Assembly: GCA_029009055.1 (NCBI GenBank)
Contig: JAQXJR010000014.1
Span: 1-64,000, forward strand
Reading direction: 5' to 3'
DNA length: 64,000 bases
Source: Eubacteriales bacterium
Lineage (GTDB): Bacteria > Bacillota > Clostridia > Peptostreptococcales > Anaerovoracaceae
Shown here: in pieces, positions 9,301 through 16,927 of the stretch
How positions within the stretch are numbered: the first letter of the stretch is position 1
How the letters are laid out: every line of letters starts with the position of its first letter
The notes under the pieces: model-generated
Told to the model about the DNA's origin: nothing
The model's input: only the letters and a program-made list of their open reading frames with translations
Databases searched by the model: none
Position numbers and translations under genes: made by a program

Positions 9301-10002
9301 TTATTTTCTGTTCTTACGGTAGAGGCCGCGCTTAGCTGCCCAGCCATCTATGTTAGTCTGCTTCTCCCTGGCTATGCCCAGAGCGTCGTCCGGTACGCTC
9401 TTAGTTATAGTACTTCCTGCCGCTATATAAGCTCCGTCTCCAACCCTTACAGGCGAGATGAGGTTCGTATTGCAGCCTATGAAGGCGTCGTTTCCGACTT
9501 CCGTGCGGTGCTTCTCATTACCGTCGTAATTTACGAACACGATGCCGCAGCCCAGGTTCACTCCCGTACCTACGTCAGCGTCGCCTATATATGTCAGGTG
9601 CGCGCTCTTAGATCCATCGCCGAAGTTGGAGTTCTTAATCTCCACGAAATCGCCGATCTTACATTCCTTACCGACGTGAGAGTTAGGACGCATATAAGCA
9701 AAGGGTCCTATCTTACTTCCGTCTCCGACGCTGCTCTCCAGGATGACAGAGCTCTGGATCTCAACATCATTATCTATAGTGGAATCGCAGATCCTGGTGT
9801 TCTGATATATCCTGCAGTTCTCTCCGATCACGGTCTTACCTTCCAGAGTGACGCAAGGCCCGATATATGTTCCGGCGCCTATCTCTACGTCCTCTCCTAT
9901 GTAAGCTGTGTTTATGTCCGCGAACTCTACGCCCTTCTCCATGAAGGCGAGCGCCCGCTCTATTCTTTCTTTTTCTAACTTCTTATATTCTTCGTAATTC
10001 AA
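9301..10002 (-). CDS. Left-handed beta-helix protein, GlmU C-terminal-like (no uridylyltransferase domain)
   Basis: A 233-residue protein made of hexapeptide repeats, for example [20 protein letters not shown], preceded by a short helical stretch ([15 protein letters not shown]). The C-terminal half carries features of the GlmU acetyltransferase domain: [21 protein letters not shown] and [11 protein letters not shown] strings, [13 protein letters not shown] and [14 protein letters not shown]. The N-terminal nucleotidyltransferase half of GlmU (about 230 residues) is missing. It sits exactly where glmU sits in Bacillus, directly before prs. It likely acetylates glucosamine-1-phosphate or works with a separate uridylyltransferase. 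TTG start with AGGTGATG upstream; no in-frame ATG fits. Acetyltransferase fold is sure, exact substrate inferred. Confidence 0.85.
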   Translation of the reverse strand: MNYEEYKKLEKERIERALAFMEKGVEFADINTAYIGEDVEIGAGTYIGPCVTLEGKTVIGENCRIYQNTRICDSTIDNDVEIQSSVILESSVGDGSKIGPFAYMRPNSHVGKECKIGDFVEIKNSNFGDGSKSAHLTYIGDADVGTGVNLGCGIVFVNYDGNEKHRTEVGNDAFIGCNTNLISPVRVGDGAYIAAGSTITKSVPDDALGIAREKQTNIDGWAAKRGLYRKNRK

Positions 10003-10041
10003 ATCATCACCTATATAAACGCTAAAACGTCTCTAAAGTCC

Positions 10042-10069
10042 ATAATATGGCTTTCAGATGAAAAATCAA
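10042..10069 (-). promoter_or_regulatory. Promoter of the LbH/glmU-like gene
   Basis: Minus-strand TTGATT (10064-10069) and TATTAT (10042-10047), 16 bp apart, about 40 bp upstream of the TTG start. Confidence 0.5.
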
Positions 10070-10224
10070 GGCTTCCGACTGATCTAAAATAAATCGGGGG
10101 CAAAAATAAGGAATTCTTCTGATATAGTATGTATTTCCAAGCAGAACATTCTGTTATTTAAGCCCGGAAGCACGGCTATTCATCATACGATGTCAACCGA
10201 TGTCAGCCACAGCGCCAAACGTCA

Positions 10225-11613
10225 TCAGTCCTTCTGACCAGCCTTCTTCATGATGATATCGCCTACTTTATAGATATCTCCCGCTCCCATGGTGATGACT
10301 ATGTCGTCCTTCTGAGCGTTATCTATGACGAAATCCGCCATGTCTTCGAATCCCGGTATGTAGTAAACATCTTTATTAGGATGTTCTTCCTGGATGGCCT
10401 TACAGAGCTTCTGAGAATTTATCTCATAGATATCCTTCTCTCTGGCAGCGTAAATATCAGCCAGAATCAGCTCATCAGCGTTAGCGAAAGCGTCGGCGAA
10501 CTCATCGAACAGGGCCAGTGTCCTCGTATATGTGTGCGGCTGGAACAGGCACCAGATCCTGTTATGAGGGATCTTAGAAGCGGCCGCCAGCGTAGCCTTA
10601 ATTTCTGTAGGATGGTGAGCGTAGTCGTCTACCAGCATGACACCGTCGCCGAACTTACCCTTCTCGTCGAAACGTCTCTTTATTCCCGTATAAGCGCTGA
10701 TGGTCTTAATAACGACGTCAGGATCCGCTCCCATGCCGTAGCAGCAGGCGAAAGCGGCTACAGCGTTCAGGATGTTATGCTCGCCCGGAATGGACAGCTG
10801 GATATCCTTAAATGTCTTGCCATCTGTAGTAATGTCGAACTGAGGCATTCCTTCGTTGAACCTTACATTAGAAATGTAGAAGTCAGAGTTCAGGTTATAT
10901 CCGTAAGTAACTACGTTATCCCTGCCCTTTATTACCTCGTTAACGAACGGGTTGGAATCGTAAGCTATGATCCTCCCGGCGTCAGGCACGTATGAAGCGA
11001 ACTGGTTGAAAGACTTAACTATGTGCTCCACGTCCTTAAAATAGTCCAGGTGGTCCGAGTCGATATTCAGGATGATCTCGATGTCCGGTCTCAGCTGCAG
11101 GAAGCTGTCTCTGTACTCGCAAGCTTCCGTTACGAAATAGTCGCTGTGACCTATAGCTACGTTACCGCCTATCTCGTCCAAGTTTCCGCCTACGAGGATA
11201 GTCGGGTCATAACCGGCTGCCTGAAGAGCCAGAGAAACCATAGATGTGGTCGTCGTCTTACCATGAGTTCCGCTGACAGCGATGCCGCACTTAAACTCGC
11301 TCATGATAGTTCCCAGCATCTCCGCCCTGCTTATCTTCTTAACTCCGCGCTCGTCAGCCCTTACCATCTCAGGGTTCTCGGGAGCTATAGCCGCGGAATA
11401 TACCACGAGATCAGCGCCGTTCACATTCTCAGCGTTATGGCCTATGAAGACCCTGATTCCCATGTCCTCGAGCTGCCTGGTCATGTCAGAAGCGTTCATG
11501 TCAGATCCCGATACCTCGTAGCCTCTCGCCTTCATGATCTTAGCGAGGGCAGAAATCCCGATCCCGCCTATACCGATAAAATGTATGTTTTTATATTCAG
11601 TCAAACCCACCAT
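10225..11613 (-). CDS. murC: UDP-N-acetylmuramate--L-alanine ligase
   Basis: MurC adds L-alanine to UDP-MurNAc in the first peptide step of peptidoglycan synthesis. Motifs visible are HFIGIGGIGISALAKI (Rossmann start), SGTHGKTTTTSMVS (ATP loop), TEACEYRDSFL, NIDSDHLDYFKD and DDYAHHPTEI. About 462 residues, normal length. A longer reading from a TTG at 11628 is unlikely because that TTG overlaps the GGAGG ribosome binding site; the ATG at 11613 is correctly spaced. A clear promoter lies at 11661-11689. It stands alone between the prs block and the divergently oriented dap operon, so the locus is rich in wall-precursor genes. Confidence 0.97.
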   Translation of the reverse strand: MVGLTEYKNIHFIGIGGIGISALAKIMKARGYEVSGSDMNASDMTRQLEDMGIRVFIGHNAENVNGADLVVYSAAIAPENPEMVRADERGVKKISRAEMLGTIMSEFKCGIAVSGTHGKTTTTSMVSLALQAAGYDPTILVGGNLDEIGGNVAIGHSDYFVTEACEYRDSFLQLRPDIEIILNIDSDHLDYFKDVEHIVKSFNQFASYVPDAGRIIAYDSNPFVNEVIKGRDNVVTYGYNLNSDFYISNVRFNEGMPQFDITTDGKTFKDIQLSIPGEHNILNAVAAFACCYGMGADPDVVIKTISAYTGIKRRFDEKGKFGDGVMLVDDYAHHPTEIKATLAAASKIPHNRIWCLFQPHTYTRTLALFDEFADAFANADELILADIYAAREKDIYEINSQKLCKAIQEEHPNKDVYYIPGFEDMADFVIDNAQKDDIVITMGAGDIYKVGDIIMKKAGQKD

Positions 11614-11660
11614 TGACGTATCCTCCAATTCGGTTTTTCACTCTTTCCATAATCATTCGG

Positions 11661-11689
11661 ATTATACCATAGAAAGGCGGGGCTGTGAA
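11661..11689 (-). promoter_or_regulatory. murC promoter
   Basis: Minus-strand TTCACA (11684-11689) and TATAAT (11661-11666) with exactly 17 bp between them, about 50 bp upstream of the murC ATG. Confidence 0.7.
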
Positions 11690-11728
11690 GAAATTTAGGG
11701 GCGGACAGAGTCTTAAATCCTAAGGGAT

Positions 11729-11750
11729 GGCTTTGCTGGGGAAGCAAAGC
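11729..11750. repeat. Inverted repeat of the GCTTTGCT/AGCAAAGC motif
   Basis: GGCTTTGCT (11729-11737) and AGCAAAGC (11743-11750) face each other across five bases in the 280-bp gap between the divergent murC and dapA promoters. The rest of that gap is AT-rich without recognisable genes. It is one of several copies of this motif, see findings. Confidence 0.6.
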
Positions 11751-11892
11751 GGTGCCGGCCCATGTAATTCTATTTTATTTAATTTAACTTTATTTCAATT
11801 ATTCTCCTCAATTTTTGCCTTGTATACAAAATAAATTGTAGAATTTTAACAAAATTTTTCGCTATTTTTTATCAATTTTCTAGAATTTCACA

Positions 11893-11921
11893 TTGACACC
11901 GCCCCGCTATGGTCGTATAAT
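11893..11921 (+). promoter_or_regulatory. dapA operon promoter
   Basis: Consensus TTGACA (11893-11898), 17-bp spacer and TATAAT (11916-11921). Transcription would begin near 11928, a few bases before the lysine riboswitch P1 stem. Confidence 0.85.
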
Positions 11922-11933
11922 GCAATCAAAATT

Positions 11934-12097
11934 GAGATAGAGGATGCGGTGTGCGATAAGTAGTCCCGCGCGAGGCTGATCGGAGCTCGCGGGCCGGAAG
12001 GCGCAGCCGCCGAAGCGATATCCACCGACCGGGATATTTGCTGGGCATGCGGAATAATATCTGTATGACTGTCGCATCATATGCGGAGAGCTATCCT
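11934..12097 (+). ncRNA. Lysine riboswitch (L box)
   Basis: The 5' strand AGATAGAGGATGCG, then ATAAGTAGT, GCCGAAGCG, CTGGGCATGC and the closing GGAGAGCTATC reproduce the conserved order of the lysine aptamer. P1 pairs GATAG (11936-11940) with CTATC (12091-12095). It lies between a consensus promoter and an intrinsic terminator ahead of dapA, so lysine binding should terminate transcription and shut down lysine/DAP synthesis. Aptamer recognition is by eye from conserved cores; a covariance-model scan would confirm it. Confidence 0.92.
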
Positions 12098-12171
12098 TGA
12101 CAGAACAGTCCGTCATCAGCCGCTAGAGTCCGGAACCACCGGCAGACGGCTCATCGGGAATGAATTCATCG

Positions 12172-12206
12172 AGCAGCTGGTTCTCAGAACGGCTGCTTTC
12201 TTTTTT
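12172..12206 (+). terminator. Riboswitch-controlled attenuator terminator
   Basis: AGCAGC (12172-12177) and GCTGCT (12192-12197) plus an inner GTTCT/AGAAC pair form a hairpin followed by TTCTTTTTTA. It lies 60 bp before dapA and downstream of the lysine aptamer, the standard expression platform. Confidence 0.85.
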
Positions 12207-12265
12207 ATTCATAGTTCGATCTCAATGAATCTATTTTACCTAAATGGAAATCAGGAGGTTATGAA

Positions 12266-13159
12266 ATGAAGAGAGAAAACCCTATATTTAAGGGAGTAGC
12301 GACAGCCCTTATCACCCCGCTCGATGAGAACGGCGTGAATTACGACCAGATGAAGAGGCTGATAGACTGGCAGATAGACCAGGGCGTGGACGCTCTGCTC
12401 ATAGCCGGCACATCCGGAGAAGGCTCGACCCTTAGCGACGCCGAGCACAGGAAGACTCTGGAATTCGCCGCTGACTATGTAGCCGGAAGAGTTCCGGTCA
12501 TTGCGGGAACAGGAAGTAACGATACAGCTTACGGACAGTCACTTTCTAAATTCGCCTGCGAAGTAGGCTGTGACGCTTTACTGGTCGTTACACCTTATTA
12601 TAATAAGTGCACACAGAACGGGCTGGTAGACATATACGGAGCTTACTCCGAAGTTGCCACCAAGCCTATCATCGTGTATAACATCGCTTCCAGAACAGGC
12701 GTAGACATTAAGCCGGAGACATTCGTAAAGCTGGCTGAGCTCGATAACATCGTAGCCATTAAGGAAGCGAGCGGGAACATATCTCAGATCACAGACACCA
12801 TGTCCCAGATCCAGGGTAAGCTGGATGTATATTCCGGAAACGACGACCAGATCATCCCTATAATGTCTGTCGGCGGTCTCGGAGTTATTTCAGTCATCTC
12901 GAACGTCATGCCTAAGGAAACTAAGGAGATGACCACGAGATTCTTTAACGGCGATATAGCAGGCGCGGCGGAGCTCCAGCTCAGACTGAGAAAGCTCATA
13001 AAGCTCCTGTTCTGCGAAGTAAACCCTATCCCGGTTAAGGCAGCCATGTCAGCCATGGGATTCTGCGATAACTATGTCCGCCTCCCGCTCACTAAGATGG
13101 AAGAAGCTCACTACGCTGAACTGATAGCAGAAATGAGAAATCAGGGGGTAAATGTATGA
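12266..13159 (+). CDS. dapA: 4-hydroxy-tetrahydrodipicolinate synthase
   Basis: A 297-residue DapA that condenses pyruvate with aspartate semialdehyde, the first committed step to diaminopimelate and lysine. It is a TIM barrel with GVATALITPLDENG at the start, the substrate loop AGTSGEGSTLS, VTPYYNKCTQNG, and VYNIASRTG with the catalytic tyrosine. The Schiff-base lysine is in AIKEASGNI. The start follows TCAGGAGG with good spacing. First gene of a riboswitch-controlled operon; its stop overlaps the dapB start (ATGA), indicating translational coupling. Confidence 0.98.
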   Translation: MKRENPIFKGVATALITPLDENGVNYDQMKRLIDWQIDQGVDALLIAGTSGEGSTLSDAEHRKTLEFAADYVAGRVPVIAGTGSNDTAYGQSLSKFACEVGCDALLVVTPYYNKCTQNGLVDIYGAYSEVATKPIIVYNIASRTGVDIKPETFVKLAELDNIVAIKEASGNISQITDTMSQIQGKLDVYSGNDDQIIPIMSVGGLGVISVISNVMPKETKEMTTRFFNGDIAGAAELQLRLRKLIKLLFCEVNPIPVKAAMSAMGFCDNYVRLPLTKMEEAHYAELIAEMRNQGVNV

Positions 13160-13896
13160 GTCTCAGCGTAATAATTAACGGAGCAAACGGCAGGATCGGG
13201 AAACTGCTTACTAAGAAGGTCGAGGATGATCCGGACCTGGAGATAGCGGCTCTCGTGAGCCCGCACGGCGGGGACGAGATGCTTAAGAGCATAAGCGAGT
13301 TCGAGGGAACAGCCGACGTCGTCATAGACTTCTCCGTCCACACAGCCGTGACAGAGCTTTGCGAGTTCTGCACGGTAAATAAGATACCGGCTGTCATCTG
13401 CACCACAGGTTTCACGGAATCAGAGCTGGATACAATAAATAAGACATCTGAATACATTCCGGTCTTCCGGTCCGCGAACATGTCTGTCGGCATAGCCCTT
13501 CTGACCCGCTTCGCTAAGGAAGCCGCGGCTGTCATGAAGAACTGCGACATAGAGCTGGTGGAAGCGCATCATAACAGAAAGCTCGACGCTCCTAGCGGCA
13601 CAGCCCTCATGTTGGCTGACGCCGTAAGAGAGGTAAGACCTAACGTCCACTACCAGTATGGCAGATCCGGAGCCAGTAAGAGGCAGCCTGACGAGATCGG
13701 CATCCATTCCATCAGAATGGGTAACGTCACAGGCATCCACGAACTGTACTTCGCGACAGACAGCCAGACCATAACCATTAAGCACGAGGCTCACGACCCT
13801 GCCCTGTTCGCCGAGGGAGCCATAGCTGCCGCTAAGTTCCTGGTGAACTGCCCTAAGGGCATGTATAACATGGACGACCTCATCGGAGCCAATTAA
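13156..13896 (+). CDS. dapB: 4-hydroxy-tetrahydrodipicolinate reductase
   Basis: A 246-residue DapB, which reduces the DapA product with NAD(P)H. The sequence shows INGANGRIGKLL (dinucleotide loop), the VVIDFSVHTA and ICTTGFTES segments, the signature ELVEAHHNRKLDAPSGTA with the catalytic His and Lys, and GNVTGIHELYF near the end. Short but complete relative to the 240-270 residue range. It overlaps dapA by four bases. Downstream come the 26-bp repeat array and a terminator before lysA. Confidence 0.97.
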   Translation: MSLSVIINGANGRIGKLLTKKVEDDPDLEIAALVSPHGGDEMLKSISEFEGTADVVIDFSVHTAVTELCEFCTVNKIPAVICTTGFTESELDTINKTSEYIPVFRSANMSVGIALLTRFAKEAAAVMKNCDIELVEAHHNRKLDAPSGTALMLADAVREVRPNVHYQYGRSGASKRQPDEIGIHSIRMGNVTGIHELYFATDSQTITIKHEAHDPALFAEGAIAAAKFLVNCPKGMYNMDDLIGAN

Positions 13897-13922
13897 CAGA
13901 GCCCGCTAAAGCAGCCCGGCAA

Positions 13923-14044
13923 TTGATTTTTGGGCTTGCGGGCGCAGCTTGATTTTTGGGCTTGCGGGCGCAGCTTGATTTTTGAGCTTGCGGGCGCAGC
14001 TTGATTTTTGAGCTTACGGGCGCAGCTTGATTTTTGGTTTTGCG
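13923..14044 (+). repeat. Tandem array of a 26-bp repeat (4.7 copies)
   Basis: Four consecutive 26-bp units start at 13923, 13949, 13975 and 14001, with a partial fifth at 14027. The unit runs TTGATTTTTGGGCTTGC then GGGCGCAGC. Units 1 and 2 are identical; units 3 and 4 carry one and two changes (GGG to GAG; TTGC to TTAC). There are no spacers, so it is not a CRISPR. It fills the gap between dapB and lysA. Each unit could form a short GC-rich hairpin with its neighbour. Confidence 0.95.
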
Positions 14045-14068
14045 AAACTCAATCACAGTATTTTCAAG

Positions 14069-14116
14069 GCGAGCAGCGAACCGGAGGCAATGCTCCCGAC
14101 GCCGTGCTCGCTTTTT
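14069..14116 (+). terminator. Terminator or attenuator between dapB and lysA
   Basis: GCGAGCA (14069-14075) pairs with TGCTCGC (14105-14111), with an inner GGAG/CTCC stem, followed by TTTTTAT. It lies 25 bp before the lysA start codon, so lysA needs read-through or an unseen promoter. Confidence 0.8.
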
Positions 14117-14140
14117 ATCTATAAACGAAAGGAATAACAT

Positions 14141-15436
14141 ATGCTTTACGATGACCTTACCGTAAACGAGGCCGGACACCTCTTCATAAATGGGGCGGAC
14201 AGCCTGGACCTGGCTAAGGAGTTCGGCACCCCGCTCTACGTCATGGATGAGGATAAACTCCGCTCCAACTGCCGCACATACGTTAACGCCATGAATAAGT
14301 ACTTCACGAAGGGTTCCCGGCCTCTGTTCGCCGGAAAATCGCTCTGCTTTAAGGGCATCTACCGGATCATAGACGAGGAAGGTATGTCAGCTGACTGTGT
14401 GTCCCCGGGCGAGATCTACACGGCTATCCAGGGCGGCTTCCCTGCCGAGAAGATCTATTTCCACGGCGATAATAAGACAGACGACGACATTAAGTTCGCC
14501 CTCGATAATAAGGTCGGCTATTTCATCGTCGATAACTATAACGAGCTGAACACGCTCGATGCCATGGCGGGAGCCCGCGGCATAAAGCAGAAGGTCCTGC
14601 TCCGCGTAACTGTCGGCATCGACCCTCATACACAGAAGGCTATAAATACCGGCAGAATAGACTGCCAGTTCGGTGTTCCTATCGATACAGGCCAGGCTTC
14701 CGATTTCGTTAAGGCTTGTTTAGCAAAGAAGAACCTGGACCTTCGTGGTTTCCACAGCCACATAGGGTCGGAGATCTTCGAGCCGTATCCTTTCATGATG
14801 CAGATAGACCTGCTGATGAAGTTCGCGAACGATATGCGCGGAGCGTATGGCTTTACCGCCGAGACGCTGAACCTGGGAGGCGGTTTCGCCGTTAGATATA
14901 CGGAAAGCGACCCCGAGATCGACATAGAGGGGAACATCAGGGAGCTTTCCGAACACCTTCAGAGAAAGTCAGAGGAGTATGATTTCCCTGTTCCACAGAT
15001 CCTGCTGGAGCCGGGAAGAAGTATAGTAGCTAACGCCGGTACCACACTCTACACCGCCGGCGGCGTTAAAGAGATAAACGGCTACAGGAATTACATTACT
15101 GTAGACGGCGGCATGACGGATAATCCGAGGTACGCTCTGTACGAATCTCCTTATACTGTAGTCGCTGCGGGCAGGATGAACGACGCCTGTGATTTCCGGT
15201 GCACTATAGCCGGAAGATGCTGCGAGAGCGGAGACCTGATCCAGGAGAACATCATGCTTCCTAAGGCTGAGAGAGGCGATATAATAGCTGTCCTAGGAAC
15301 CGGCGCTTATAACTTCGCTATGTCATCCAACTATAACAGAGTAACCAGACCTGCCCTCGTCTTCGTGAAGGACGGTAAAGGCAGACTGGCTGTAAGAAGG
15401 CAGACATTCGAAGACCTGGTAGCTTGCGACCTATAA
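14141..15436 (+). CDS. lysA: Diaminopimelate decarboxylase
   Basis: A 431-residue PLP enzyme of the alanine-racemase-fold decarboxylase family that converts meso-DAP to lysine. The PLP lysine lies in LFAGKSLCFKG near residue 66. HSHIGSEIF, LNLGGGFAVRYTESD, LLEPGRSIVANAG and the C-terminal CCESGDLI and GTGAYNFAMSSNYN follow in the expected order. The start is ATG 14141 with GAAAGGAAT upstream. It lies downstream of the dap operon but behind a terminator, so its expression may be partly uncoupled from dapAB. Confidence 0.97.
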   Translation: MLYDDLTVNEAGHLFINGADSLDLAKEFGTPLYVMDEDKLRSNCRTYVNAMNKYFTKGSRPLFAGKSLCFKGIYRIIDEEGMSADCVSPGEIYTAIQGGFPAEKIYFHGDNKTDDDIKFALDNKVGYFIVDNYNELNTLDAMAGARGIKQKVLLRVTVGIDPHTQKAINTGRIDCQFGVPIDTGQASDFVKACLAKKNLDLRGFHSHIGSEIFEPYPFMMQIDLLMKFANDMRGAYGFTAETLNLGGGFAVRYTESDPEIDIEGNIRELSEHLQRKSEEYDFPVPQILLEPGRSIVANAGTTLYTAGGVKEINGYRNYITVDGGMTDNPRYALYESPYTVVAAGRMNDACDFRCTIAGRCCESGDLIQENIMLPKAERGDIIAVLGTGAYNFAMSSNYNRVTRPALVFVKDGKGRLAVRRQTFEDLVACDL

Positions 15437-15502
15437 TTTGCTGGATTTTTACAAGAGTCCCCTGCCATATGAGATTATTTTTCTAAAAGTTTAATATTCT
15501 CC

Positions 15503-15531
15503 TTGACAAGGGGCTCGAATCTGAGTAATAT
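15503..15531 (+). promoter_or_regulatory. tRNA operon promoter
   Basis: TTGACA (15503-15508), 17-bp spacer, TAATAT (15526-15531), 53 bp before the first tRNA. It is the only consensus promoter ahead of the six-gene array. Confidence 0.85.
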
Positions 15532-15583
15532 ATTGCTTGCGGTTGATTTTCAGAAAAACGTTTGAAGTCATTCGCTGGTATAT

Positions 15584-15657
15584 GGCGGTGTAGCTTAGTT
15601 GGTTAGAGCGTCCGGTTCATACCCGGAAGGTCGGTGGTTCGACTCCACTCGCCGCTA
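15584..15657 (+). tRNA. tRNA-Met (CAT), elongator type
   Basis: A complete cloverleaf with acceptor GGCGGTG, D-arm, anticodon loop TTCATAC and T-loop TTCGACT. The 1-72 pair is G-U, as in Bacillus elongator tRNA-Met. It lacks an encoded CCA end, unlike the next five. Confidence 0.95.
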
Positions 15658-15664
15658 CTTTTTT

Positions 15665-15740
15665 GGGCGTTTAGCTCAGCTGGGAGAGCATCTGCCTTAC
15701 AAGCAGGAGGTCAGAGGTTCGAGCCCTCTAACGCCCACCA
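15665..15740 (+). tRNA. tRNA-Val (TAC)
   Basis: Cloverleaf with acceptor GGGCGTT/AACGCCC and anticodon loop CTTACAA (TAC). The 3' CCA is encoded. Confidence 0.96.
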
Positions 15741-15744
15741 ATAT

Positions 15745-15821
15745 GGCCAAGTAGTTCAGTTGGTTAGAATGCCAGCCTGTCACGCTGGAGGTCACGAGTT
15801 CGAGCCTCGTCTTGGTCGCCA
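15745..15821 (+). tRNA. tRNA-Asp (GTC)
   Basis: Acceptor GGCCAAG/CTTGGTC, anticodon stem CCAGC/GCTGG with loop CTGTCAC (GTC), discriminator G and encoded CCA. It follows tRNA-Val by four bases. Confidence 0.96.
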
Positions 15822-15836
15822 ATTTTTCTTTAATAT

Positions 15837-15913
15837 GGTGGGTGTCGTCAAGTGGTTAAGACACAGGATTGTGATTCCTGCATGCGTGGGTTCAAATCCC
15901 ACTACCCACCCCA
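15837..15913 (+). tRNA. tRNA-His (GTG)
   Basis: Acceptor GTGGGTG with an extra G at -1 (15837) opposite discriminator C73, the histidine identity element. Anticodon loop TTGTGAT (GTG). CCA is encoded. Confidence 0.95.
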
Positions 15914-15933
15914 TTTTTAATAATCATCGTCGC

Positions 15934-16008
15934 AGGGGTATCGCCAAGCGGTAAGGCAACGGATTCTGATTCCGTCATGCGCAGGTTCGAATCCTGCTAC
16001 CCCCGCCA
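15934..16008 (+). tRNA. tRNA-Gln (CTG)
   Basis: Acceptor AGGGGTA with a weak A-C 1-72 pair, tolerated in glutamine tRNAs. Anticodon stem ACGGA/TCCGT with loop TTCTGAT (CTG), discriminator G, encoded CCA. Confidence 0.93.
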
Positions 16009-16010
16009 AC

Positions 16011-16085
16011 GGCGACATGGCCAAGTGGTAAGGCAAAGGTCTGCAAAACCTCTATCCCCCAGTTCGAATCTGGGTGTCGCCTCCA
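16011..16085 (+). tRNA. tRNA-Cys (GCA)
   Basis: Acceptor GGCGACA/TGTCGCC, anticodon GCA, discriminator T and encoded CCA. Last gene of the array, two bases after tRNA-Gln. Confidence 0.95.
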
Positions 16086-16091
16086 AGTTCC

Positions 16092-16135
16092 AAATCCCGT
16101 AGCTCTTGTAAATCAAGGGCTATGGGATTTTTATT
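16092..16135. terminator. Bidirectional terminator of the tRNA array and the 16.1-kb gene
   Basis: A 17-bp near-perfect stem (16092-16108 with 16114-16130) with a five-base loop, flanked by A and T runs, so it can stop transcription from both sides. Confidence 0.9.
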
Positions 16136-16868
16136 TTGCCGTGTTCGTATCGTTCTTCTTGCTGCTGTTAGTAGCTTTCATAGAGTAAGATATCTGCTGG
16201 CCCATATCGATATCTTTTATCGTCTCTGCCATAGGAAGCTCATGCTTATTACCGTCTTCATCCTTGAATGTATAAAGCTTTCCATTGCTGTCCAGGTATT
16301 GGAACCTTACTATTACTGACATGGCTCCGTAGACTACTACGTTAGGGTGCGGGGCAAGCTTTACGAAGAAGTAGCCAGGTCCGTAAGCCTTATTTGTCGC
16401 TACATCTTTACTTTTGATCTTTCCGACATCCGTCACGGTCATGACTCTGGTTATCCCGGTATCATAGTCAGCCTTTATCGGGTTCCATATCTTCATGTTG
16501 GTAGTCTTTATCTGGACACCTTTTACATCACTGATCTTGAATGAGACCCACTTATCGTCTATGAGCGCCTTCGCGGCATCTTTCGTCGGCTGGCCTAAGT
16601 CTTTGTTGCTCCATATGTCCTTTATGGCGGTACTGTTTTTGGTAACCTTCCCCTTTACTACCTTATATTTTGTATCTTTGGTTTTCTTCAGCAAATTAGA
16701 GAACTCGGAAGGAACTTTATAAGCTTTGGCGCCTTTATCCCACCTCCCCACAGTCGCCTTAGTCGTAGCGGCATATACCGTATCCGTAGGCAAGAGCGGA
16801 AGGATCGGGAGCACCGTATTTATTGAAAGCGCTATCGTCATAAATAATGCCAGTATCTTCTGCATCAT
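16131..16868 (-). CDS. Secreted protein, stand-alone copy of the N-terminal module of the 20-23 kb adhesin
   Basis: A 245-residue protein with a signal peptide (MMQKILALFMTIALSINTV, cleavage after VYAA). No known domain is recognised. Residues about 40-230 align by eye with residues about 55-260 of the 1033-residue protein at 20276-23377. Shared strings include TTNMKIWN/TTKNLKIWN, RVMTVTDVG/RVMSVTGW, YGPGYFF/FAGPYLL, NVVVYGAMSVIVR/TVIVHGADSVSIR and DIDMGQQISY/DIDCAQKVTY. It lacks the isopeptide domains and the wall-sorting signal of its relative, so it should be released or held non-covalently. It starts right behind a terminator (16886-16911), so expression may depend on read-through. Function unknown. 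Confidence 0.75.
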   Translation of the reverse strand: MMQKILALFMTIALSINTVLPILPLLPTDTVYAATTKATVGRWDKGAKAYKVPSEFSNLLKKTKDTKYKVVKGKVTKNSTAIKDIWSNKDLGQPTKDAAKALIDDKWVSFKISDVKGVQIKTTNMKIWNPIKADYDTGITRVMTVTDVGKIKSKDVATNKAYGPGYFFVKLAPHPNVVVYGAMSVIVRFQYLDSNGKLYTFKDEDGNKHELPMAETIKDIDMGQQISYSMKATNSSKKNDTNTAK

Positions 16869-16885
16869 ATATCCTTTCGTTATAC

Positions 16886-16911
16886 AAAAAGGCCGGGCGA
16901 AATGCCCGACC
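16886..16911 (-). terminator. Terminator between two surface-protein genes
   Basis: Minus-strand GGTCGGGC (16904-16911) pairs with GCCCGGCC (16891-16898), followed by TTTTTG. The next gene starts only 18 bp beyond it, with its ribosome binding site directly after the U-run. Confidence 0.85.
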
Positions 16912-16927
16912 CATTTTCGTTTATTTT

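Noticed and set aside
11907..12116. 69-codon minus-strand frame upstream of dapA
   Set aside because: It lies antisense to the lysine riboswitch and lacks start signals.
13923..14044. CRISPR array
   Set aside because: The 26-bp repeats are directly adjacent without spacers and there are no cas genes.
13880..14179. Minus-strand 99-codon frame with repeated Lys/Pro/Gln peptides
   Set aside because: It is only a translation of the 26-bp tandem repeat, has no ribosome binding site and overlaps the start of lysA.
15634..15954. 106-codon plus-strand frame
   Set aside because: It runs through the tRNA genes and exists only because tRNA sequences lack stops in that frame.
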